Of a stretch of 64,000 nucleotides of DNA, positions 46,231 to 58,665 are shown one piece after another. The notes under the pieces were generated by a model that worked only from the letters and a program-made list of their open reading frames with translations, had not been told where the DNA came from and did no database searches. Numbering within the stretch: position 1 is the first letter of the stretch; each line of letters opens with the position of its first letter. Origin of the DNA: Arenicola marina. Taxonomy: Eukaryota > Annelida > Polychaeta > Arenicolidae. The position numbers were made by a program, and so were the translations under genes. Location: positions 7,198,318 through 7,262,317 of the forward strand of contig OZ025265.1 in the NCBI GenBank assembly GCA_964019135.1, read 5' to 3'.

Positions 46231-46626
46231 GCAGGAGTAGCCTGGATGTTGCAGAGTTTTGTACAATTTGGATGTTGTAGGATGTTGGAAGTTTGTTGAA
46301 TGTTGTTGTATGATGTTGGATGTTGTATGATGTTAGATGTAAGAATTTCGGTGTTGTGGATGTTGTATGATCTTGGGTGTTGTTGGAAGTTGGATTGTTG
46401 TTGTTGCTGGATGTTGTTGAGTGTTGCAGAATCTGGACGCTGGATGTTGTAGGATGTTGGATTGTTGCTAGGTGTTGGATGTTGTAAGAAGTTGGGTGAT
46501 GTGGAATGTTGGGTGCTTTGTGATCCTGGGGTAAGCTGTTGGATTGTTGCAGATGCTGGATGTTGTTGAGTGTTGTAGGATTTGGATCTTGTAGGATGTT
46601 GGATATTGTGGGATGTTAGATTGTTG
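46231..46626 (+). repeat. GT-S block 13 (396 bp)
   Basis: Carries the 35-bp loss. Last block of cluster X. Confidence 0.92.
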
Positions 46627-48108
46627 CAAAATTTGTCGGTTTGGAGGAGAAGTGGGGTTTTTAGTTTGGTAGAATGCTACTTTTCAGGTACAAATGGTGT
46701 GTTTGGCAAATAGAATCACTTTTCTTTCGCCCATTTCCTAAATTTGGTTAATCGGGCGTGCGCGAAGGAGTCCATGATGTTATTTATGCAAAATTTGTCG
46801 ATTTGGAGGAGAAGGAGGCTTTTTTAGTTTCGTAAAAAAAGTACTTTTCGGGTACAAATGGCGTTTTCGGCAAATAGAATCACTTTTCTTGCGCCCAATT
46901 CCTAAATTTGGTTAATCGGGCATGCGCGAAGGAGTCCATGATGTTATTGATGCAAAATTTGTCGATTTGGAGGGGAAGTAGGCTTTTTTAATTTCGTAAG
47001 AAAGTACTTTTCGGGTACAAATGGCGTTTTCGGCAAATAGAATCACTTTTCTTTCGCCCATTTCCTAAATTTGGTTAATCGGGCATGCGCGAAGGAGTCC
47101 ACGATGTTATTGATGCAAAATTTGTCGATTTGGAGGAGAAGTAGGCTTTTTTAGTTTCGTAAAAAAGTACTTTTCGGGTACAAATGGCGTTTTCGGCAAA
47201 TAGAATCACTTTTCTTTCGCCCATTTCCTAAATTTAGTTAATCGGGCATGCGCGAACGAGTCCATTATGTTATTTATGCAAAATTTGTCGATTTGGAGGA
47301 GAAGTAGGCTTTTTTAGTTTCGTAAAAAAGTACTTTTCGGGTACAAATGGCGTTTTCGGCAAATAGAATCACTTTTCTTTCGCCTATTTCCTAAATTTGG
47401 TTAATCGGGCATGCACGAACGAGTCCATGATGTTATTAATGCAAAATTTGTCGATTTGGAGGAGAAGTAGGCTTTTTTAGTTTCGTAAAAAAGTACTTTT
47501 CGGGTACAAATGGCGTTTTCGGCAAATAGAATCACTTTTCTTTCGCCCATTTCCTAAATTTGGTTAATCGGGCATGCCTGAAGTAGTCCATGATGTTATT
47601 TATGCAAAATTTGTCGATTTGGAGGAGAAGTAGGCTTTTTTAGTTTCGTAAAAAAGTAATTTTCGGGTACAAATGGCGTTTTCGGCAAATAGAATCACTT
47701 TTCTTTGGCCTATTTCCTAAATTTGGTTAATCGGGCATGCACGAACGAGTCCATGATGTTATTAATGCAAAATTTGTCGATTTGGAGGAGAAGTAGGCTT
47801 TTTTAGTTTCGTAAAAAAGTACTTTCGGGTACAAATGGCGTTTTCGGCAAATAGAATCACTTTTCTTTGGCCTATTTCCTAAATTTGGTTAATCGGGCAT
47901 GCACGAACGAGTCCATGATGTTATTAATGCAAAATTTGTCGATTTGGAGGAGAAGTAGGCTTTTTTAGTTTCGTAAAAAAGTACTTTTCGGGTACAAATG
48001 GCGTTTTCGGCAAATAGAATCAATTTTCTTTCGCCCATTTCCTAAATTTGGTTAATCGGGAATGCGCGAAGGAGTCCACGATGTTATTGATGCAAAATTT
48101 GTCGGTTT
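46627..48108 (+). repeat. 163-bp satellite array S11 (9 monomers)
   Basis: 1482 bp. Duplicate of S8 with one T lost near 47823 (GTACTTTCGGG). Contains GTAATTTTCGGG near 47657, shared with 36706. Confidence 0.93.
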
Positions 48109-48871
48109 GCAGGAGTAGCCTGGATGTTGCAGAGTTTTGTAGAATTTGGATGTTGTAGAATGTTGGAAGTTTGTTGAATGTTGTTGTATGATGTTGGATG
48201 TTGTATGATGTTAGATGTAAGAAGTCGGGTGTTGTGGATGTTGTATGATCTTGGGTGTTGTTGGAAGTTGGATTGTTGTTGTCGCTGGTTGTTGCTCCGT
48301 GTTGTTGAACTTGCATCTTTTCCGATGTTGTCGCATTGAGTGCGATTGGGATTGATCGTGCGCACCCCGGTTGTTTGATCTTGGATGCTGGTCGATTGTT
48401 GCTATTGTTGAATGTTGTTGAGTGTTGTAGAATTTGGATGTTGTAGCATGTGGGAAGTTTTGTGGGAGGGATGTTGGATGTTGTAGGTTGTTGTATGATC
48501 TTGGATATTGTTGAATGTTGGAGTGTTTATGTTGGTATGTTCATGGATGTTGGCTGTTGTAAGAAGTCGGATGTTGCATGATATCAGATGTTGTTGAATG
48601 TTGGATTGTTGTTGTTGCTGGATGTTGTTGAGTGTTGCAGAATCTGGACGCTGGATGTTGTAGGATGTTGGATTGTTGCTAGGTGTTGGTTGTTGTAGGA
48701 TGTTGGTTTGATGTTGACTGTTGGATGTTGTAAGAAGTTGGGTGATGTGGAATGTTGGGTGCTTTGTGATCCTGGGGTAAGCTGTTGGATTGTTGCAGAT
48801 GCTGGATGTTGTTGAGTGTTGTAGGATTTGGATCTGTAGGATGTTGGATATTGTGGGATGTTAGATTGTTG
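48109..48871 (+). repeat. GT-L block 19 (class a, 763 bp), solitary
   Basis: Duplicate of the solitary block at 37158, with the same 13-bp and 1-bp losses. Confidence 0.92.
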
Positions 48872-50516
48872 CAAAATTTGTCGGTTTGGAGGAGAAGTGG
48901 GGTTTTTAGTTTGGTAGAATGCTACTTTTCAGGTACAAATGGTGTGTTTGGCAAATAGAATCACTTTTCTTTCGCCCATTTCCTACATTTGGTTAATCGG
49001 GCATGCGCGAAGGAGTCCATGATGTTATTAATGGAAAATTTGTCGATTTGGAGGAGAAGTAGGCTTTTTTAGTTTCGTAAAAAAGTACTTTTCGGGTACA
49101 AATGGCGTTTTCGGCAAATAGAATCACTTTTCTTTCGCCCATTTCTTAAATTTGGTTAATCGGGCATGCGCGAAGGAGTCCACGATGTTATTGATGCAAA
49201 ATTTGTCGATTTGGAGGAGAAGTAGGCTTTTTTAGTTTCGTAAAAAAGTACTTTTCGGGTACAAATGGCGTTTTCGGCAAATATAATCACTCTTCTCTCG
49301 CCCATTTCCTAAATTTGGTTAATCGGGCATGCGCGAAGTAGTCCATGATGTTATTTATGCCAAAAATTTCAATTTGGAGGAAAAGTAGGCTTTTGTGGTT
49401 TCGTAAAAAAGTACTTTTTGGGTACAAATGGCGTTTTCGGAAAATAGAATCACTTCTCTTTCGCCCATTTCCTACATTTGGTTAATCGGGCATGCGCGAA
49501 GGAGTCCATGATGTTATTGATGCAAAATTTGTCGATTTGGAGGGGAAGTAGGCTTTTTTAATTTCGTAAGAAAGTACTTTTCGGGTACAAATGGCGTTTT
49601 CGGCAAATAGAAACACTTTTCTTTCGCCCATTTCCTAAATTTGGTTAATCGGGCATGCGCGAAGGAGTCCACGATGTTATTGATGCAAAATTTGTCGATT
49701 TGGAGGAGAAGTAGGCTTTTTTAGTTTCGTAAAAAAGTACTTTTCGGGTACAAATGGCGTTTTCGGCAAATAGAATCACTTTTCTTTCGCCCATTTCTTA
49801 AATTTGGTTAATCGGGCATGCGCGAAGGAGTCCACGATGTTATTGATGCAAAATTTGTCGATTTGGAGGAGAAGTAGGCTTTTTTAGTTTCGTAAAAAAG
49901 TACTTTTCGGGTACAAATGGCGTTTTCGGCAAATAGAATCACTTTTGTTTCGCCAATTTCCTAAATTTGGTTAATCGGGCATGCGCGAACGAGTTCATGA
50001 TGTTATTTATGCAAAATTTGTCGATTTGGAGGAGAAATAGGCTTTTTTAGTTTCGTAAAAAAGTACTTTTCGGGTACAAATGGCGTTTTCGGCAAATAGA
50101 ATCACTTTTCTTTCGCCCATTTCCTACATTTGGTTAATCGGGCATGCGCGAAGGAGTCCATGATGTTATTGATGCAAAATTTGTCGATTTGGAGGGGAAG
50201 TAGGCTTTTTTAATTTCGTAAGAAAGTACTTTTCGGGTACAAATGGCGTTTTCGGCAAATAGAATCACTTTTCTTTCGCCCATTTCCTAAATTTGGTTAA
50301 TCGGGCATGCGCGAACGAGTCCATGATGTTATTTATGCAAAATTTGTCGATTTGGAGGAGAAGTAGGCTTTTTTAGTTTCGTAAAAAAGTACTTTTCGGG
50401 TACAAATGGCGTTTTCGGCAAATAGAATCACTTTTCTTTCGCCCATTTCCTACATTTGGTTAATCGGGCATGCGCGAAGGAGTCCATGATGTTATTTATG
50501 CAAAATTTGTCGATTT
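48872..50516 (+). repeat. 163-bp satellite array S12 (10 monomers)
   Basis: 1645 bp. Duplicate of S9. The m5 unit here reads TTTATGCCAAAAATTTC (S9 has TTTACGCC). Confidence 0.93.
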
Positions 50517-51293
50517 GCAGGAGTAGCCTGGATGTTGCAGAGTTTTGTAGAATTTGGATGTTGTAGAATGTTGGAAGTTTGTTGAATGTTGTTGTATGAT
50601 GTTGGATGTTGTATGATGTTAGATGTAAGAAGTCGGGTATTGTGGATGTTGTATGATCTTGGGTGTTGTTGGAAGTTGGATTGTTGTTGTTGCTGGATGT
50701 TGTTCCGTGTTGTTGAACTTGCATCTTTTCCGATGTTGTCGCATTGAGTGCGATTGGGATTGATCGTGCGCACCCCGGTTGTATGATCTTGGATGCTGGT
50801 CGACTGTTCCTATAGTTGAATGTTGTTGAGTGTTGTAGAATTTGGATGTTGTAGCATGTGGGAAGTTTTGTGGGATGGATGTTGGATGTTGTAGGTTGTT
50901 GTATGATCTTGGATATTGTTGAATGTTGGAGTGTTTAATGTCGTATGTTCATGGATGTTGGCTCTTGTAACAAGTCGGATGCTGCATGATATCAGATGTT
51001 GTTGAATGTTGGATTGTTGTTGTTGCTGGATGTTGTTGAGTGTTGCAGAATCTGGACGCTGGATGTTGTAGGATGTTGGATTGCTGCTAGGTGTTGGTTG
51101 TTGTAGGATGTTGGGTGTTGCTGACGGTTTGATGTTGACTGTTGGATGTTGTAAGAAGTTGGGTGATGTGGAATGTTGGGTGTTTTGTGATCCTGGGGTA
51201 AGCTGTTGGATTGTTGCAGATGCTGGATGTTGTTGAGTGTTGTAGGATTTGGATCTTGTAGGATGTTGGATATTGTGGGATGTTAGATTGTTG
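50517..51293 (+). repeat. GT-L block 20 (class b, 777 bp)
   Basis: Class b, full length, with GGCTCTTGTAACAAG. First block of cluster XII, followed by an L1 linker. Confidence 0.92.
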
Positions 51294-51473
51294 CAAAATT
51301 TGTCGGTTTGGAGGGGAAGTGGGGTTTTTAGTTTGGTAAAATGCTACTTTTCAGGTACAAATGGTGTTTTTGGCAAATAGAATCACCTTTCTTTCGCCCA
51401 TTTCCTAAATTTGGTTAATTTGGCATGGGCGATGTTAATAACACGATGTTATTGATGCAAAATTTGTCGGTTT

Positions 51474-51917
51474 GCAGGAGTAGCCTGGATGTTGCAGAGT
51501 TTTGTACAATTTGGATGTTGTAGGATGTTGGAAGTTTGTTGAATGTTGTTGTATGATGTTGGATGTTGTATGATGTTAGATGTAAGAATTTCGGTGTTGT
51601 GGATGTTGTATGATCTTGGGTGTTGTTGGAAGTTGGATTGTTGTTGTTGCTGGATGTTGTTGAGTGTTGCAGAATCTGGACGCTGGATGTTGTAGGATGT
51701 TGGATTGCTGCTAGGTGTTGGTTGTTGTAGGATGTTGGGTGTTGCTGACGGTTTGATGTTGACTGTTGGATGTTGTAAGAAGTTGGGTGATGTGGAATGT
51801 TGGGTGTTTTGTGATCCTGGGGTAAGCTGTTGGATTGTTGCAGATGCTGGATGTTGTTGAGTGTTGTAGGATTTGGATCTTGTAGGATGTTGGATATTGT
51901 GGGATGTTGGATTGTTG
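51474..51917 (+). repeat. GT-S block 14 (444 bp, lacks the 13-bp loss)
   Basis: The only 444-bp GT-S. It has the 333-bp internal loss but keeps GGGTGTTGCTGACGG, so its length is exactly 777-333. It has a GT-S start (TTTTGTACAATTTGG) and a GT-L-like 3' half, consistent with exchange or gene conversion between the two forms. Confidence 0.92.
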
Positions 51918-52260
51918 CAAAATTTGTCGGTTTGGAGGGGAAGTGGGGTTTTTGGTTTGGTAGAATGCTACTTTTCAGGTACAAATTGTGTTTTTGGCAA
52001 ATAGAATCACTTTTCTTTGGCCTATTTCCTAAATTTGGTTAATCGGGCGTGCGCGAAGGAGTCCATGATGTTATTGATGCAAAATTTGTCGATTTGGAGG
52101 AGAAGTAGGCTTTTTTAGTTTCGTAAAAAAGCACTTTTCGGGCACTAATGGCGTTTTCGGCAAATAGAAAATCACTTTTCTTTCGCCCATTTCCTAAATT
52201 TGGTTAATCGGGAATGCGCGAAGGAGTCCACGATGTTATTGATGCAAAATTTGTCGGTTT

Positions 52261-53037
52261 GCAGGAGTAGCCTGGATGTTGCAGAGTGTTGTAGAATTTG
52301 GATGTTGTAGAATGTTGGAAGTTTGTTGAATGTTGTTGTATGATGTTGGATGTTGTATGATGTTAGATGTAAGAAGTCGGGTGTTGTGGATGTTGTATGA
52401 TCTTGGGTGTTGTTGGAAGTTGGATTGTTGTTGTCGCTGGTTGTTGCTCCGTGTTGTTGAACTTGCATCTTTTCCGATGTTGTCGCATTGAGTGCGATTG
52501 GGATTGATCGTGCGCACCCCGGTTGTTTGATCTTGGATGCTGGTCGATTGTTGCTATTGTTGAATGTTGTTGAGTGTTGTAGAATTTGGATGTTGTAGCA
52601 TGTGGGAAGTTTTGTGGGAGGGATGTTGGATGTTGTAGGTTGTTGTATGATCTTGGATATTGTTGAATGTTGGAGTGTTTATGTTGGTATGTTCATGGAT
52701 GTTGGCTGTTGTAAGAAGTCGGATGTTGCATGATATCAGATGTTGTTGAATGTTGGATTGTTGTTGTTGCTGGATGTTGTTGAGTGTTGCAGAATCTGGA
52801 CGCTGGATGTTGTAGGATGTTGGATTGCTGCTAGGTGTTGGTTGTTGTAGGATGTTGGGTGTTGCTGACGGTTTGATGTTGACTGTTGGATGTTGTAAGA
52901 AGTTGGGTGATGTGGAATGTTGGGTGTTTTGTGATCCTGGGGTAAGCTGTTGGATTGTTGCAGATGCTGGATGTTGTTGAGTGTTGTAGGATTTGGATCT
53001 TGTAGGATGTTGGATATTGTGGGATGTTAGATTGTTG
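52261..53037 (+). repeat. GT-L block 21 (class a, 777 bp)
   Basis: Class a with GCAGAGTGTTGTAG near 52281 (others GCAGAGTTTTGTAG). Confidence 0.92.
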
Positions 53038-53217
53038 CAAAATTTGTCGGTTTGGAGGGGAAGTGGGGTTTTTAGTTTGGTAAAATGCTACTTTTCAGGT
53101 ACAAATGGTGTTTTTGGCAAATAGAATCACCTTTCTTTCGCCCATTTCCTAAATTTGGTTAATTTGGCATGGGCGATGTTAATAACACGATGTTATTGAT
53201 GCAAAATTTGTCGGTTT

Positions 53218-53613
53218 GCAGGAGTAGCCTGGATGTTGCAGAGTTTTGTACAATTTGGATGTTGTAGGATGTTGGAAGTTTGTTGAATGTTGTTGTATGA
53301 TGTTGGATGTTGTATGATGTTAGATGTAAGAATTTCGGTGTTGTGGATGTTGTATGATCTTGGGTGTTGTTGGAAGTTGGATTGTTGTTGTTGCTGGATG
53401 TTGTTGAGTGTTGCAGAATCTGGACGCTGGATGTTGTAGGATGTTGGATTGTTGCTAGGTGTTGGATGTTGTAAGAAGTTGGGTGATGTGGAATGTTGGG
53501 TGCTTTGTGATCCTGGGGTAAGCTGTTGGATTGTTGCAGATGCTGGATGTTGTTGAGTGTTGTAGGATTTGGATCTTGTAGGATGTTGGATATTGTGGGA
53601 TGTTAGATTGTTG
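53218..53613 (+). repeat. GT-S block 15 (396 bp)
   Basis: Carries the 35-bp loss. Last block of cluster XII. Confidence 0.92.
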
Positions 53614-55584
53614 CAAAATTTGTCGGTTTGGAGGAGAAGTGGGGTTTTTAGTTTGGTAGAATGCTACTTTTCAGGTACAAATGGTGTGTTTGGCAAATAG
53701 AATCACTTTTCTTTCGCCCATTTCCTAAATTTGGTTAATCGGGCGTGCGCGAAGGAGTCCATGATGTTATTTATGCAAAATTTGTCGATTTGGAGGAGAA
53801 GGAGGCTTTTTTAGTTTCGTAAAAAAAGTACTTTTCGGGTACAAATGGCGTTTTCGGCAAATAGAATCACTTTTCTTGCGCCCAATTCCTAAATTTGGTT
53901 AATCGGGCATGCGCGAAGGAGTCCACGATGTTATTAATGGAAAATTTGTCGATTTGGAGGAGAAGTAGGCTTTTTTAGTTTCGTAAAAAAGTACTTTTCG
54001 GGTACAAATGGCGTTTTCGGCAAATAGAATCACTTTTCTTTCGCCCATTTCTTAAATTTGGTTAATCGGGCGTGCGCGAGAGAGTCCTCGATGTTATTTA
54101 TGCAAAATTTGTCGATTTGGAGGAGAAGTAGGCTTTTTTAGTTTCGTAAAAAAGTACTTTTCGGGTACAAATGGCGTTTTCGGCGAATAGAATCACTTTT
54201 CTATCGCTCATTTCCTAAATTTGGTTAATCGGGCATGCGCGAAGTAGTCCATGATGTTATTTATGCCAAAAATTTCGATTTGGAGGAAAAGTAACTTTGG
54301 TGGTTTCGTAAAAAAGTACTTTTTGGGTACAAATGGCGTTTTCGGAAAATAGAATCACTTCTCTTTCGCCCATTTCCTACATTTGGTTAATCGGGCATGC
54401 GCGAAGGAGTCCATGATGTTATTGATGCAAAATTTGTCGATTTGGAGGGGAAGTAGGCTTTTTTAATTTCGTAAGAAAGTACTTTTCGGGTACAAATGGC
54501 GTTTTCGGCAAATAGAAACACTTTTCTTTCGCCCATTTCCTAAATTTGGTTAATCGGCCATGCGCGAACGAGTCCATGATGTTATTTATGCAAAATTTGT
54601 CGATTTGGACGAGAAGTAGGCTTTTTTAGTTTCGTAAAAAAGTACTTTGCGGGTACAAATGGCGTTTTCGGCAAATATAATCACTTTTCTTTCGCCCATC
54701 TCCTAAATTTGGTTAATCGGGCATGCGCGAAGGAGTCCACGATGTTATTGATGCAAAATTTGTCGATTTGGAGGAGAAGTAGGCTTTTTTAGTTTCGTAA
54801 AAAAGTACTTTTCGGGTACAAATGGCGTTTTCGGCAAATAGAATCACTTTTCTTTCGCCCATTTCTTAAATTTGGTTAATCGGGCATGCGCGAAGGAGTC
54901 CACGATGTTATTGATGCAAAATTTGTCGATTTGGAGGAGAAGTAGGCTTTTTTAGTTTCGTAAAAAAGTACTTTTCGGGTACAAATGGCGTTTTCGGCAA
55001 ATAGAATCACTTTTGTTTCGCCAATTTCCTAAATTTGGTTAATCGGGCATGCGCGAACGAGTTCATGATGTTATTTATGCAAAATTTGTCGATTTGGAGG
55101 AGAAATAGGCTTTTTTAGTTTCGTAAAAAAGTACTTTTCGGGTACAAATGGCGTTTTCGGCAAATAGAATCACTTTTCTTTCGCCCATTTCCTACATTTG
55201 GTTAATCGGGCATGCGCGAAGGAGTCCATGATGTTATTGATGCAAAATTTGTCGATTTGGAGGGGAAGTAGGCTTTTTTAATTTCGTAAGAAAGTACTTT
55301 TCGGGTACAAATGGCGTTTTCGGCAAATAGAATCACTTTTCTTTCGCCCATTTCCTAAATTTGGTTAATCGGGCATGCGCGAACGAGTCCATGATGTTAT
55401 TTATGCAAAATTTGTCGATTTGGAGGAGAAGTAGGCTTTTTTAGTTTCGTAAAAAAGTACTTTTCGGGTACAAATGGCGTTTTCGGCAAATAGAATCACT
55501 TTTCTTTCGCCCATTTCCTACATTTGGTTAATCGGGCATGCGCGAAGGAGTCCATGATGTTATTTATGCAAAATTTGTCGATTT
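53614..55584 (+). repeat. 163-bp satellite array S13 (12 monomers)
   Basis: 1971 bp. Starts like S5 and S15 (GAAGGAGGC, m4-like, GAGAGAGTCCTCG, CGGCGAATAG). m5 has a private AAGTAACTTTGGTGG near 54289. m6 to m9, m1, m2, m3 and a CCTACATTT unit follow. Confidence 0.93.
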
Positions 55585-56361
55585 GCAGGAGTAGCCTGGA
55601 TGTTGCAGAGTTTTGTAGAATTTGGATGTTGTAGAATGTTGGAAGTTTGTTGAATGTTGTTGTATGATGTTGGATGTTGTATGATGTTAGATGTAAGAAG
55701 TCGGGTATTGTGGATGTTGTATGATCTTGGGTGTTGTTGGAAGTTGGATTGTTGTTGTTGCTGGATGTTGTTCCGTGTTGTTGAACTTGCATCTTTTCCG
55801 ATGTTGTCGCATTGAGTGCGATTGGGATTGATCGTGCGCACCCCGGTTGTATGATCTTGGATGCTGGTCGACTGTTCCTATAGTTGAATGTTGTTGAGTG
55901 TTGTAGAATTTGGATGTTGTAGCATGTGGGAAGTTTTGTGGGATGGATGTTGGATGTTGTAGGTTGTTGTATGATCTTGGATATTGTTGAATGTTGGAGT
56001 GTTTAATGTCGTATGTTCATGGATGTTGGCTCTTGTAACAAGTCGGATGCTGCATGATATCAGATGTTGTTGAATGTTGGATTGTTGTTGTTGCTGGATG
56101 TTGTTGAGTGTTGCAGAATCTGGACGCTGGATGTTGTAGGATGTTGGATTGCTGCTAGGTGTTGGTTGTTGTAGGATGTTGGGTGTTGCTGACGGTTTGA
56201 TGTTGACTGTTGGATGTTGTAAGAAGTTGGGTGATGTGGAATGTTGGGTGTTTTGTGATCCTGGGGTAAGCTGTTGGATTGTTGCAGATGCTGGATGTTG
56301 TTGAGTGTTGTAGGATTTGGATCTTGTAGGATGTTGGATATTGTGGGATGTTGGATTGTTG
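55585..56361 (+). repeat. GT-L block 22 (class b, 777 bp)
   Basis: Class b, full length, with GGCTCTTGTAACAAG. First block of cluster XIII, leading into the window's only three-monomer linker. Confidence 0.92.
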
Positions 56362-56868
56362 CAAAATTTGTCGGTTTGGAGGGGAAGTGGGGTTTTTGGT
56401 TTGGTAGAATGCTACTTTTCAGGTACAAATTGTGTTTTTGGCAAATAGAATCACTTTTCTTTCGCACATTTCCTAAATTTGGTTAATCGGGCATGCGCGA
56501 AGGAGTCCACGATGTTATTGATGCAAAATTTGTCGATTTGGAGGAGAAGTAGGCTTTTTTAGTTTCGTAAAAAAGTACTTTTCGGGTACAAATGGCGTTT
56601 TCGGCAAATAGAATCACTTTTCTTTCGCCGATTTCTTAAATTTGGTTAATCGGGCATGCGCGAAGGAGTCCACGATGTTATTGATGCAAAATTTGTCGAT
56701 TTGGAGGAGAAGTAGGCTTTTTTAGTTTCGTAAAAAAGCACTTTTCGGGCACTAATGGCGTTTTTCGGCAAATAGAAAATCACTTTTCTTTCGCCCATTT
56801 CCTAAATTTGGTTAATCGGGAATGCGCGAAGGAGTCCACGATGTTATTGATGCAAAATTTGTCGGTTT
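56362..56868 (+). repeat. Three-monomer linker (507 bp)
   Basis: An L2 linker with one extra monomer. It begins as L2 (TTTTTGGTTTGG, TTTCGCACATTTCC), switches to canonical satellite including an m9 unit (GCCGATTTCTTAAA, as in S1), then returns to the second L2 monomer (CGGGCACTAATGG). It also has one extra T (GGCGTTTTTCGG near 56758). Consistent with a one-unit gain by unequal exchange. Confidence 0.88.
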
Positions 56869-57645
56869 GCAGGAGTAGCCTGGATGTTGCAGAGTTTTGT
56901 AGAATTTGGATGTTGTAGAATGTTGGAAGTTTGTTGAATGTTGTTGTATGATGTTGGATGTTGTATGATGTTAGATGTAAGAAGTCGGGTGTTGTGGATG
57001 TTGTATGATCTTGGGTGTTGTTGGAAGTTGGATTGTTGTTGTCGCTGGTTGTTGCTCCGTGTTGTTGAACTTGCATCTTTTCCGATGTTGTCGCATTGAG
57101 TGCGATTGGGATTGATCGTGCGCACCCCGGTTGTTTGATCTTGGATGCTGGTCGATTGTTGCTATTGTTGAATGTTGTTGAGTGTTGTAGAATTTGGATG
57201 TTGTAGCATGTGGGAAGTTTTGTGGGAGGGATGTTGGATGTTGTAGGTTGTTGTATGATCTTGGATATTGTTGAATGTTGGAGTGTTTATGTTGGTATGT
57301 TCATGGATGTTGGCTGTTGTAAGAAGTCGGATGTTGCATGATATCAGATGTTGTTGAATGTTGGATTGTTGTTGTTGCTGGATGTTGTTGAGTGTTGCAG
57401 AATCTGGACGCTGGATGTTGTAGGATGTTGGATTGCTGCTAGGTGTTGGTTGTTGTAGGATGTTGGGTGTTGCTGACGGTTTGATGTTGACTGTTGGATG
57501 TTGTAAGAAGTTGGGTGATGTGGAATGTTGGGTGTTTTGTGATCCTGGGGTAAGCTGTTGGATTGTTGCAGATGCTGGATGTTGTTGAGTGTTGTAGGAT
57601 TTGGATCTTGTAGGATGTTGGATATTGTGGGATGTTAGATTGTTG
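56869..57645 (+). repeat. GT-L block 23 (class a, 777 bp)
   Basis: Standard class a, first copy in the 1797-bp tandem duplication. Confidence 0.92.
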
Positions 57646-57825
57646 CAAAATTTGTCGGTTTGGAGGGGAAGTGGGGTTTTTAGTTTGGTAAAATGCTACT
57701 TTTCAGGTACAAATGGTGTTTTTGGCAAATAGAATCACCTTTCTTTCGCCCATTTCCTAAATTTGGTTAATTTGGCATGGGCGATGTTAATAACACGATG
57801 TTATTGATGCAAAATTTGTCGGTTT

Positions 57826-58221
57826 GCAGGAGTAGCCTGGATGTTGCAGAGTTTTGTACAATTTGGATGTTGTAGGATGTTGGAAGTTTGTTGAATGTTG
57901 TTGTATGATGTTGGATGTTGTATGATGTTAGATGTAAGAATTTCGGTGTTGTGGATGTTGTATGATCTTGGGTGTTGTTGGAAGTTGGATTGTTGTTGTT
58001 GCTGGATGTTGTTGAGTGTTGCAGAATCTGGACGCTGGATGTTGTAGGATGTTGGATTGTTGCTAGGTGTTGGATGTTGTAAGAAGTTGGGTGATGTGGA
58101 ATGTTGGGTGCTTTGTGATCCTGGGGTAAGCTGTTGGATTGTTGCAGATGCTGGATGTTGTTGAGTGTTGTAGGATTTGGATCTTGTAGGATGTTGGATA
58201 TTGTGGGATGTTAGATTGTTG
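57826..58221 (+). repeat. GT-S block 16 (396 bp)
   Basis: Carries the 35-bp loss. Its duplicate is at 59623. Confidence 0.92.
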
Positions 58222-58665
58222 CAAAATTTGTCGGTTTGGAGGAGAAGTGGGGTTTTTAGTTTGGTAGAATGCTACTTTTCAGGTACAAATGGTGTGTTTG
58301 GCAAATAGAATCACTTTTCTTTCGCCCATTTCCTAAATTTGGTTAATCGGGCGTGCGCGAAGGAGTCCATGATGTTATTTATGCAAAATTTGTCGATTTG
58401 GAGGAGAAGGAGGCTTTTTTAGTTTCGTAAAAAAAGTACTTTTCGGGTACAAATGGCGTTTTCGGCAAATAGAATCACTTTTCTTGCGCCCAATTCCTAA
58501 ATTTGGTTAATCGGGCATGCGCGAAGGAGTCCACGATGTTATTAATGGAAAATTTGTCGATTTGGAGGAGAAGTAGGCTTTTTTAGTTTCGTAAAAAAGT
58601 ACTTTTCGGGTACAAATGGCGTTTTCGGCAAATAGAATCACTTTTCTTTCGCCCATTGTCGGTTT
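58222..58665 (+). repeat. 163-bp satellite array S14, truncated (444 bp)
   Basis: About 2.7 monomers. This is the only satellite stretch whose length does not equal whole units plus ~16 bp, because about 61 bp (TCCTAAATTTGG to GCAAAATTT) are missing at 58657/58658. Confidence 0.93.

Larger units (their letters stand above)
56861..58657 (+). repeat. Tandem duplication 2, copy A (1797 bp)
   Basis: Holds a class a GT-L, an L1 linker, a 396-bp GT-S and part of array S14. It ends abruptly inside a monomer at TTTCGCCCATT, which joins directly to GTCGGTTTGC of copy B. Confidence 0.92.

Noticed and set aside
51415-51984. Longest open frame, 189 codons on the minus strand
   Set aside because: It crosses a GT-S block and its two satellite flanks. 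It is long only because this copy keeps the 13-bp segment that shifts frame in its sister blocks. No domain or start signal is visible.
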